From: Taxillus chinensis | Lineage: Eukaryota; Streptophyta; Magnoliopsida; Santalales; Loranthaceae | Assembly (NCBI GenBank): GCA_023512835.1 | Contig: CM042091.1 | Location: forward strand, 25,394,995 to 25,458,994 | DNA: 64,000 bases | Direction: 5' to 3' | Part shown: positions 11,322-20,832 of the stretch, in pieces | Layout of the letters: every line of letters starts with the position of its first letter | Position numbering within the stretch: the stretch's first letter is position 1 | Notes under the pieces: generated by a model | Seen by the model: only the letters and a program-made list of their open reading frames with translations | Told to the model about the DNA's origin: nothing | The model's database searches: none | Position numbers and translations under genes: made by a program

Positions 11322-12642
11322 TTGTCATTTCAGGGGCGGTTGGTAGTGGCTTCTTCCCTCAGGGATGAGGTGATGAGGGAGTTTCACCAGTCTAGAGTTG
11401 CTGTGCATCCAGGGGGTACGAAGATGTACCATGCACTTCGGGGAGATTTTTGGTGGCCTGGGATGAAACGCGATGTGGCTGCCTTTGTTTCGCAGTGCCT
11501 CACCTGTCGGCCAGGTGAAGGCCGAGCATCGCCGGCCGGCGGGCATGTTACGACCATTGCCCATAGCGGAGTGGAAGTGGGACCACATAGCGATGGATTT
11601 TGTGGCTGGTCTTCCACCCACCACAGGGAGGAAAGATATGATTTGGGTGATTGTGGATCGACTCACAAAGTCGGCCCATTTCCTGGCTGTTCGCGAGCGG
11701 GACTCCATTGGGACCTTGAGTCACTGTACATGAACGAGATTGTGAGACCGCATGGAGTACTATCATCGGTTGTCTCTGACCGGGATTCGAGGTTCACTTC
11801 CCGTTTTGGGCGGGTTTGCAGGAGGCTATGGGGACCAAGCTTCACTTGAGTACAGCCTTTCACCCCGAGATCGACGGTCGGACGAGAGAGGACGAATCGG
11901 ACTTTGGAGGACATGTTACGGGCCTGTGTGTTAGATTTTGGGGGTTCGTGGGCAACTCACCTTCCTTTGGTGGAGTTTGCCTACAATAACGATTATCAAG
12001 CATCCATTGGGATGGCTCCTTTTGAGGCGTTGTATGGGCGGCCGTGTCGATCACCTTTGTGTTGGACCGAGGTGGGGGAGACAGCTCTCTTGGGACCGCA
12101 GTTGGTTCAAGAGGCTACCGAGAAGGTCAAATTGATTCGTCGGCGTTTGTTATCGGCTCGAGTCGACGAAAATCTTATGCGGATCAGCGGCGGCGACCTT
12201 TGGCGTTTTCGTTGGTGATCATGTGTTTCTTCGTGTTTCCCCACGTCGTGGACATCGACGGTTTGGGCGAGGTTCCAAGCTCTCTCCGCGGTTTATTGGT
12301 CCTTTTGAGATTCTAGATCGTGTGGGGCCTGTGGCCTACCGGTTAGCGTTACCACCACGGCTGAGTCGAGTGCACAACGTGTTTCACGTGTCCCAGTTGA
12401 GGAAGTATCACCCTGACCCCACTCATGTGATCGATTGGGGGACATTAGACATTGAGGATGACATGTCCGTTGTTGAGGCCCCTATCCGTATCCTCGATCG
12501 GCGCGAGAAGCTTTTGCGTGGTCGTGCTATTCCTTTGGTTCGCGTGCTGTGGCAGCACCGTGGCATTGAGGAGGAGACATGGGAACGTGAGTCCGCGATG
12601 CGTGAGCAGTACCCAGACTTGTTCGAGGACGAACAATCTTAA
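11322..12642 (+). pseudogene. Element B integrase with C-terminal chromodomain, frameshifted
   Basis: The HHCC zinc-binding segment is in 11322-11520 (EFHQSRVAVHPGG...CLTC). The catalytic core runs over three frames: MDFVAGLPP with the first Asp near 11593, SDRDSRFTS with the second Asp near 11779, and a damaged third motif near 11870-11900. 11904-12218 holds the [22 protein letters not shown] segment. 12223-12642 is an intact C-terminal frame: a [18 protein letters not shown] segment, then a chromodomain ([22 protein letters not shown]...YPDLF). The chromodomain is thought to direct integration into marked heterochromatin. Ends at TAA 12640-12642. Confidence 0.86.
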
Positions 12643-12954
12643 GCGTGGGAGGTGGCTGTTGGCCAAGGGATAGTGATGTGTTTTGTATTAGTTGTGTACG
12701 ATTTGGTGTATTTGTATTGTCTTTTAAAGACATGTTTTCTTATTTGTGATGTGTTTTGAGATGTGTATCCGTGACATGCGGACATGTGTATATGCATTAT
12801 TGTGGTCATGGATTATGGCGGTACTTTGTTATGTCTTTGTTGTCTTTGTGTGCGGTGTATGACCCATTTGGGTGTGGTGGCTTGCCGGGTGGAAAATGGG
12901 TAGCTTGTGTTTGTTTTTCTCGTATGTCATTTCTTTTCGAGGACGAAAAGTCTT

Positions 12955-12967
12955 AAGGGGGAGAGGA
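12955..12967 (+). other. Polypurine tract of element B
   Basis: AAGGGGGAGAGGA directly before the 3' LTR, the plus-strand primer site. The same tract is next to F's 3' LTR (27476-27489, minus strand). Confidence 0.9.
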
Positions 12968-14628
12968 TGTAAGGACCCGTACCTTGAGTTAGTCACGCTT
13001 TTGCCTTCGAGTAGTTTTTCTAGTTTTTCTAGATTTTGACCTAGTAAATGGACTCCAATGAATTCACGTGCAAAAGGAAAGATGCTTAGAATGATGTCCT
13101 CTATCTACCACAGAAGTTTCAGGCCAAACTGACGTGTATGTGAGGTGCACGTGATATGGGTCCAATTCACGTGCAAGTGTGGTTGTCTTCTACATGATGC
13201 AAGGAGGCTAGGGGTGAAGTTTGAGCGCATTTGGAGTGCATTTGGAGTTGCACGTGAATTGGGGAATTCACGTGCAAATTGGCGTGCAGCCATATTTTTG
13301 CATGGTTCCCTTGGTTTTGACATTCTAATGATCTTTCTCCAAAGGACCATGTTGAAATTCTGAGTATTTTGGCCTATATGGGTGCGGAAAGGTGCTAACT
13401 TGTGTGATCAAAACTATGTCGTTTTGATCCTGGGATTCACTTAATCAAAACTACGTCGTTTTGATGTTGTGTTGTCTATATAAGGAGGAGAAGCCCCTCT
13501 GTTTTAGGGTTAGGGTTTGTTGCTCCACTAGCCGTCGCAGAGAGAGAGAGAGAGGGAAGGAGAGCTCCTGGTTGCTGTCTGGCGTCTTGCGTGGGTGGTC
13601 GGTGCTTCGTGGGTGGACGGCGTTCGACGTGGGATCGGGACATTGCGGTGTTGTTGCCTTTTACTTGAGGTAGGGGTTCTGTTCTTCCTAAATCCTCCTC
13701 TGTCCTAGGGTTCTAGGGCAGATTATGGGTTATATCTGTTATATTATTTATATGTAAATTCATATAGGTGTGACCTCCTATATGAATGTTGGCCTTCAAT
13801 GGCAGTTTTGATGTATTCTGGTGTTGGATGGTGTGCATATTAAGTGTTTGATAATATGCCTGTGTGGCTGGGTTTGTGGGTTTGTGAATGTATGCATGTC
13901 AAGTGTTTGGATTTATGCCTGTAAAAGTGTGTATGCTATGTGTTTGATAATATGCCTGTGTGACCTTGTATGCTGTGTTTGTGGAACCCGGTGGCTGTGG
14001 AAGCCCGGGATTGACTGTTAGCCTGTGTGGCTAAGCCTATATGGCCGTGGATATGTTAGCCTGTGTGGCTAAGCCTGAGAGGTCAGGATATGTTAGCCCG
14101 TGTGGCTAAGCCTGAGTGGTTGTGGCTATGTTGCTTTGTGTGGCTAAGCCTGAGAGGCTGTGGATAGGTGTGTGCCTTGTGTGTGGAATACAACCTGTTT
14201 ACATTTTATTGTCACTACACTGCACCTGTACACACCCATGTAGACGCTAGGAGCATGGGATGGGTTGGGGAGACATGATCCCTACTGAGCTGTGGTTGCT
14301 CACCCCTCCCTCTATGTTGTGTTTTCTTTCAGGAACTTACAGGCGTTAGGAGGGACCCCAAGGTGGAAGACCTTATTTACCTTACTGTTTACCATTTGTT
14401 ATTGTTATGAGAATTGATGTAACCCCAATGGGGATGGATTGAAAAGAGGATTGTTGTAATAGACTATTTTGGATTGTGGTTTGCTTTATTGAACTCTACT
14501 GTTTTGAAAGTGTTGTAGATGTTTAAAATGTTATGTTCAGGGTTTACACCCTAACCCCTTTGCCCTCCGTGTGGGTACAAGGGGAGTCACGTGCCGGTTT
14601 CCTCGGGTTGGAAATCCGGGGCGTGACA
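12968..14628 (+). repeat. Element B 3' LTR
   Basis: 1661 bases, matching the 5' LTR end to end. It keeps the perfect 30-base G-box palindrome (13248-13277; 13-base arms around GGGG) where the 5' copy has one C-to-T change. It ends GGGGCGTGACA and is followed by target duplication GGTAA. Confidence 0.94.
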
Positions 14629-14633
14629 GGTAA

Positions 14634-14744
14634 AGCTGAATGGACAAAGACAAGGCAATGTCTATAAATTGGTCTTCGATAATGCTCAATCCAATGAACC
14701 AATATGCTTTCTATCCAGAACTTCACCTGACAATAGTTGGTTGT
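14634..14744 (+). pseudogene. Element A pre-integrase fragment between B and C
   Basis: A 111-base island of element A between the right target duplication of B and the left one of C (GTTGT, 14740-14744). It encodes the GNVYKLVFDN and EPICFLSRTS segments of the Copia pre-integrase linker, in frame with 5651-5927 before it and 16567 after it once both insertions are removed. H has a homologous segment at about 46320-46400. Confidence 0.85.
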
Positions 14745-15234
14745 TGTCACGCCCCGGATTTCCAACCCGAGGAAACCGGTACGTGACTCCCCTTTTTACC
14801 CACACGGAGGGCAAAGGGGTTAGGATACAAACCAAGAACTGAACATTTTAAACATTCACAACACATTCAAGAAAAATAAAGTCCATCAAGCAGTCCACAA
14901 ACCCAATCAGTCTTTAATACAAAGTCTTCTTTTCAATCCATCCCCATTGGGGTTACATCAGTTCCCATAATAAATAACATAAACAATAAAATAAATAAAG
15001 TCTTCCATCTTGGGGTCCCACCTAACGCCTGTAGGTTCCTGTAAAGAAAACAACATGGTAGGAGGGGTGAGCAACCACAGCTCAGTAGGGATCATGTCTC
15101 CCCAACCCATCCCATGCACCTAATATCTACATGCCTTGTGTACAAGTGCTGTGTCGTGATACAATTATTCCACCAGATATAGTTACAGGCTATAACAGCA
15201 AACACAATCATACTTGGGCTGGTACATAAACACT

Positions 15235-15406
15235 CCCGGGCTTCCACAGCCACCGGGTCCCACAAAACAGTCCCGGGCTTCCACAGCCACCGGGTTCCAC
15301 AAAACAGTCCCGGGCTTCCACAGCCACCGGGTTCCACAAAACAGTCCCGGGCTTCCACAGCCACCGGGTTCCACAAAACAGTCCCGGGCTTCCACAGCCA
15401 CCGGGT
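15235..15406. repeat. 37-base minisatellite, five units, in LTR C
   Basis: CCCGGGCTTCCACAGCCACC begins at 15235, 15272, 15309, 15346 and 15383, an exact 37-base period. The unit occurs once in each B LTR (near 6950-6970 and 13990-14010, opposite strand), so the expansion is specific to C's lineage. The open frames on both strands here exist only because 37-base units cycle through all frames. Confidence 0.9.
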
Positions 15407-15565
15407 GTACAAGCAAACACGCAACACACATGGCCATACAGGCATAACATCAAATACTTAGTATGCTTAGTCACACAGGAATAACATCGAACACTTAGCA
15501 TGCATATATCCACAAGCTCATAAACCCAGCCACACAGACATAATCTAACACACTGGACGTGCGTG

Positions 15566-15713
15566 GCCTCACAGGCATTACCTCAAACACATATCATGCA
15601 CAGCCTCACAGGCATTACCTCAAACACATAACATGCACAGCCTCACAGGCATTACCTCAAACACATAACATGCACAGCCTTACAGGCATAATGTCAAACA
15701 CTTGGCAGGCATA
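15566..15713. repeat. Second 37-base minisatellite, four units, in LTR C
   Basis: GCCTCACAGGCATTACCTCA-like units start at 15566, 15603, 15640 and 15677. Related but more diverged units (ATGCCTGTGAGGCCTGCA...) are seen in D at about 1880-2070. Confidence 0.85.
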
Positions 15714-16566
15714 TATACATATATCCAAACAACACGCCATTGAAGGCCAACATTCATATAGGAGATCACACCTATATGAATTTACATATAAATAGTATGA
15801 TAACAAGGACAATATCCAACGGGTAATTCACCACAGGGCCTAACCCCGGATCAGGTATAAGAAAACAGAACCCCTACCTTAAAGAAGATCCTCCTTGCTC
15901 CCGCGTTAGATGCCGTCCTCCCCACGCAAGATGCTCCAGGCAAACAACCAGTTCTCCCCCCTTTCCCTCTCTCTAGCTCTCTCTCTCTCTCTCTCTACGA
16001 CGGCTGCAATGGCTGAAAAACCCCTAACCCTAGAACAAGGAGTCTCCTCATCCTTATATAGGCCTCCCACTATCAAAACGACGTAGTTTTGATTAAGTGA
16101 AACCCAGGATCAAAACGACGTAGTTTTGATCACACAAGTTAGCACCTTTCCGCACTCATATAGGCCAAAATACTCAGAATTTCAACATGGTCCTTTGGAG
16201 AAAGTTCCTTAGAATGTCAAAACCAAGGGAACCATGCAAAAATATGCCTGCACGCCAATTTGCACGTGAATTCCCCAATTCACGTGCAACTCCATATGCA
16301 CTCCAAATGCTCTCAAACTTCACCCCTAGCCTCCTTGCATCATTTAGAAGACAACCACACTTGCACGTGAATTGGACCCATATCACGTGCACCTCACATA
16401 CATGTCCATTTGGCCTGAAACTTCTGTGGTAGATAGAGGACACCATTCTAAGCATCTTTCCTTTTGCACGTGAATTCATTGGAGTCCATTTACTAGGTCA
16501 AAATCTAGAAAAACTCTACTCAGGAGGCAAAACTGACTAACTCAAGGTACGAGTCCTTACAGTTGT

Positions 16567-17486
16567 GGCATAAGAGCTTTGGTCATTTAAACTTCAAGAC
16601 TATGTCTAAATTAGCATCTCTTGATTTGGTTGAGAGCTTACCTAAGCATGTTTATGAGAAAGAACACCCTTGTAGGGATTGTCAGCTAGGCAAGCAAGTA
16701 AAACATTCTTTTAAGAGTGTGGATAAAACCTCAATCACACAACCACTTGAACTTCTGCACATAGACCTATGTGGACCAATAAATGTGTCTTCCTTATCTG
16801 GTGCAAGATACTTCCTTGCAGTAGTAGATGACTATACCAGATATACATGGGTCATGTTTCTCAGAAACAAAATTGAAACATTTGAAAACCTTGTTGAACT
16901 CTTCAATTGGATAACTAATGTTAAGAGTCTTTCTATTAAATACATTAGGAGCGATCATGGCAAGGAATTTGAATTTTTTGATATGTTAGAGTTTTGTACT
17001 GAACATGATATCCAGCACAATTTCTCAACACCTAGAACTCCACAACAAAATAGAGTCGCTAAAAGAAAGAATAGAACTTTAGTTGAAGCAGCTAGAACCA
17101 TGTTGACAGGAGCTCAATTCCCAAAATCCTTATGGGCTGGAGCTGTTGCCACTGCTTGTTATGTACAAAACAAAACTCTAATTAACAAACGAGCCATGAA
17201 AATACCCTATGAATTATGGAAGGGAAGGAGACCAAACATTGCTCACCTAAGGATCTTCGGGTGTACTTGCTACATTTTGAACAATGGCAAGGATTACTTG
17301 AATAAGTTTGATGCCAAGTCAGATGATGGGTATCTCGTTGGATATTCCATGACCAGCAAGGCTTATCGTGTGTTTAATAGAAGGACTAGAACTGTTGAAG
17401 AGTCTATTCATGTTTCATTTAATGAGACTAACCATGGTATGCGAAAGGAGACCAAAATGTACATGAAGTGCAGGATACTATCCTAG
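16567..17486 (+). pseudogene. Element A integrase (Copia, DDE type), catalytic Glu replaced by Lys
   Basis: Open for 307 codons. The HHCC zinc domain has His3 and His8 (HKSFGH) and Cys37 and Cys40 (CRDC), numbering from 16563. The rve catalytic core has Asp68 (HIDLCGP), Asp131 (YIRSDHGKEFE) and, exactly 36 residues later, Lys167 in the motif NRVAKRKNRT where Copia integrases have Glu. One G-to-A change explains it and would abolish DNA joining. The core is followed by the normal PYELWKGRRP..HLRIFGC segment. The end is a stop at 17484-17486. Integrase would insert the cDNA in the nucleus. Confidence 0.9.
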
Positions 17487-17673
17487 TAGAAGACCAAGAC
17501 ACGAGATAATCCTACAACAACTGAACCACTGGAAGATGAACCTAAACCTGAAGACCAAAGAGCTGAACCGGTTACTGCAGAATCAAATCAAAAATCAACA
17601 GAAGATCATAACTTTAACATTCAACCTGTTCAATCTCTCAACTCCACCAGCCCAAAAACCTAACATAGTGTAG

Positions 17674-18757
17674 TTGGGCATTCAATATGAAGAAAGAGAA
17701 GACCTTCCAAAGGCAAGGAGAAGGTTAAAGGACCACCCATCTGAACTAATAATAGGAGATCCTGCTGCACGGGTCAAAACAAGGGCTACCACACTTCATG
17801 AGAATCTATACATGTGTTTCCTATCACAAGTGGAGCCAAAAGCAATAGATGATGCAGTTCAGGATCCCTATTGGATTGATGCTATGCAAGAAGAGTTCAA
17901 TTAGTTCAAGTGACAGAAAGTATGGGAGTTAGTCAACAGGCCTAGATCACAACAAGTCATTGGTGTGAAATGGATATTTAGAAACAAACTTGATGCTGAT
18001 GGCATTGTAATCGAAACAAGGCCAGCCGGTGGTAAAAGGTTACGGACAAGAAGAAGGAATTGACTATGATGAAACCTTTGCACCAATTGCTAGACTAGAG
18101 GCCATCCATATGTTTTTAACATATGCAACATTCAAGGACTTCAGAGTTTATCAAATGGATGTCAAGAGTGCATTCCTTAATGGAGACCTCCAAGAAGAAG
18201 TCTATGTTGAACAACCTCCTGGATTTCTAGAGCCAAACCAAGAACACAAAGTGTACAAGCTGAAGAAGGCTCTATATGGACTGAAACAAGCTCCCAGAGC
18301 TTGGTATGAAATGTTGCCAGAGTTTCTGATCAAGAAAAAGTTCAAAAAAGGCAAGATTGACCCTACCCTATTTCTTAAGGAAGGAAAAGGATCACCCTTG
18401 ATTGTCCAGATTATGTTGATGACATCATCTTTGGGTCAAGGGACAAAAAGCAGTGTGAAGAATTCTCCCAGTTGATGAAAAGTGAATATGAAATGAGTAT
18501 GATGGGAGAACTTTCATTTTTTCTTGGGTTGGAGGTCAAGCAGTTGAAGGATGGGATCTTTATCAGTCAAACTAAATACACAAAGGAGATTCTGAAGAAA
18601 TTCAAGATGATTGATGTGACTCCCATGAAAATGTCCATTCCTACAAGCGCCAAATTGGATATAGATGAAGCAGGCAAAGAAGTGGATATCACTGAATACA
18701 GAAGCATGATTGGATCTTTGTCGTATCTCACAGCAAGCAGACCTGATACAATGTTCG
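17674..18757 (+). pseudogene. Element A reverse transcriptase, frameshifted, cut by E
   Basis: RT begins in 17674-17904 (HPSELIIGDPAARVKTRA..), has stops at about 17902-17915, then a frameshift before 18029. 18029-18475 holds the [24 protein letters not shown] and [13 protein letters not shown] motifs. The YVDD site at about 18411-18425 is present in the DNA, but a missing base puts it out of frame. 18472-18757 continues with FFLGLEVKQL and YRSMIGSLSYLTASRPD, and element E cuts it at 18757/18758. 17487-17673 is the low-conservation linker. Confidence 0.87.
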
Positions 18758-20781
18758 TGTTGGAAATATAGGATTTGATGAAGCTGCCAAAATATAGTCT
18801 AAGTCTGGAGACTCGAAGAACCGAAGGTCGTAGGGTCGAAGAGTCGAAGTTCGTAGGAGTGAAACTGTCATAGGACGTATTGGCAAGAGACTCGTAGACT
18901 CGTAGGGTCTAGAGACTCAAGGTGAAACAGTGACAGAACATTGCGACTCGTAGATCCAGGGTCGAAGGTCGTAAAGTCACAGTATGGAAAAGAGAGTGTT
19001 ACTGTAAGTGTCAATAAGCTCGGAGACTCGTAGAGTCGAAGAAGTGTTAAGAACAGTAAACAAAGCTAAGTGACTCGTAGACTCGTAGAGTCCCCATAAA
19101 TACGTAAGTTAATTAACAGAACTTCAATGATCACTAGACTCGAAGACTCGCAGAGTCGTAAGGTCGAAACCTTCGAACACTGTTAAAAAAATAGGACTCG
19201 TAGATCGAAAGTCGCAGAGTCGAAGCCTTCGAACAATGTAAAGAAAACCGAACTCGTAGACTCGTAGATTGAAAGTCGTAAAGTCGAAGCCGTTTAAGAA
19301 AACTGAACTCGTAGACTCATAGGTTGAAGGTCGAAGAGTCGATACTATAAAGACTAGCAAACAAATGAAACTGTAACTCAACGGTCGTAGACTCGTAGAC
19401 TCGTAGACTCAAGGGACACAGTCACTATAGAGAAATTGCCACACTTCCAGACTCGGAGATCGATGGCGGGGAGTTATAGCTAAAGGGTCGTAGCTATACA
19501 GGAACTTAGTTTATGAGCCTCTGTGAAAGACTAAGGAAGAAAAACGAAGTTGAAGACTCGTAGAGTCGAAGATTTTCAAATCACTTAGTCAAATATAGTA
19601 AACTAAGAGACCCGAAGGTCGTAGACCCGCAGAACTAGAGTCGTAGACTCGTAGCTACAATAACAGGTTGATTAGCTGAACTCGAAGAAGTCACTCTAAG
19701 CGCCATTCGAAGAGTCGCAGACTCATAGAGTTGTAGACTCACAGAGTCGTAGACTTCAGTTAATAGAGGGACACAAAAGACTGATCTAACCTAAACTCTA
19801 GCCTCGAAGACTCGAAGATATGAGTCGTAGACCCGCAGAAACGCTGTAAAGCCTGAAGCAAACTTTCGCCACTTTCAACAGGTTCTGACTGAAATCTTCA
19901 AGTCACCGAACCTACCAGGCACCTACCTCCGAGGCAAACGTACAACCCTAAACATAACCACTTAGCGATATTAGCGATATTGTCAGCTAGGGTTTGTACA
20001 AGCAAGTCTGCGCCGTCCCGGCGGTTAGCGCATTAATGACACATTAATTGCTGCCAACTATCATCCACGGATGAACGGCCAAGATCAACTACATGCCAAA
20101 TACGCAATATGGGTATCTGATCTGCAAATTAAAGCAGATCAACCCATCCCCTGACATTCCACATTTTCAGTGGCGGGAAGTCAGTCTGTCGGGATGGACA
20201 TCATGGCGCACGAGCACTTTAATCTTAAAAATATATCTCTCACGCACGTAACGACAAAATCAAGAGTTTAACCTCTCTCTCAAAAGAAGGAAACACACAG
20301 AACACAAGATATTGGTTCTGACGGACTTAGAGAAAATCGAGACTAAGCAGAACCAAAAATTAAGAGTTCCAATGAAAGACAGAGAGACGAACGGAGAGAA
20401 ATTGAAAAAGTGTTGTGCGTCGTGTTGAATCAAGAACAAGAACAATCCATTCTTTTATTCATGAATCTTGTTGTTCATCAAAGATCTAGCACTTTCATTA
20501 AGTCTTGATCTCAGTGTTGTTAGTTTTCCACAACTCGATCTATCATAAACCATCTCTTTCACAACTGAGATCTGTTGAGAAAAGAGCATTTACTCTTATC
20601 TCAGTTTTGTCTAATAGTTCATTATCACTCACCTTATCCGTACAATACTTCTATCATCTTCTCCATAAATACTTCCATCATAGTCATCTGTAGCAGGAAT
20701 CCATAACCCAGCTAACAGTCTAGCTTCCGCACACGAAGAAAGTCTATTCACCCCCCCTCTAGACTCACTTTGGGACCTACA
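18758..20781 (+). repeat. Element E 5' LTR (complete)
   Basis: 2024 bases, TGTTGGAAATATAGG...GGGACCTACA. From about 18800 to 19900 it is filled with degenerate short units such as GACTCGTA and GTCGAAG, often arranged as GACTC-GTA-GAGTC inverted repeats and short 8-base tandems. A cluster of runs is at 19380-19410. The 3' part (20200-20781) is ordinary U3/R/U5-like sequence. Open frames (for example 19124-19381 minus) come from the repeats. Confidence 0.92.
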
Positions 20782-20783
20782 AT

Positions 20784-20795
20784 TGGTATCAGAGC
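20784..20795 (+). other. Primer-binding site of element E
   Basis: TGGTATCAGAGC two bases after the LTR end; initiator Met tRNA type. Confidence 0.9.
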
Positions 20796-20832
20796 AAGTT
20801 CTATAACTCTGAAGAGATCCCTATTGGCCAAC

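Larger units (their letters stand above)
5928..14628 (+). mobile_element. Element B: full two-LTR Ty3 chromovirus (Tekay-type)
   Basis: An 8701-base element with LTRs of identical length (1661 bases), TG...CA ends, PBS, gag, protease, RT, RNase H, integrase, chromodomain and polypurine tract, in Ty3 order. It is flanked by the 5-base duplication GGTAA (5923-5927 and 14629-14633). By eye the two LTRs differ at roughly two dozen positions, about 2 percent or less, so B is a fairly young insertion. Despite this, its coding part has many single-base frameshifts plus an in-gag deletion, so this copy is non-autonomous as written. It interrupts A's pre-integrase region. Confidence 0.95.
14745..16561 (-). 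mobile_element. Element C: inverted solo LTR of the B/D chromovirus family
   Basis: Begins TGTCACGCCCCGG and ends GAGTCCTTACA, the reverse complement of the B-type LTR, with the 5-base duplication GTTGT on both sides (14740-14744, 16562-16566). No internal region remains. It carries two 37-base tandem arrays (15235-15406 and 15566-15713), the GA microsatellite, TATA box, ACGT palindromes (about 16074-16130) and G-box clusters, all in the opposite orientation. It splits A's integrase region. Confidence 0.93.

Noticed and set aside
15092..15513. Overlapping minus-strand ORFs of 84-117 codons, all with the same Trp/Gly/Pro-rich unit
   Set aside because: They are the 37-base minisatellite read in successive frames.
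15235..15713. CRISPR-like regular repeats
   Set aside because: Units are contiguous with no unique spacers, lie inside a plant LTR, and no cas genes exist here.
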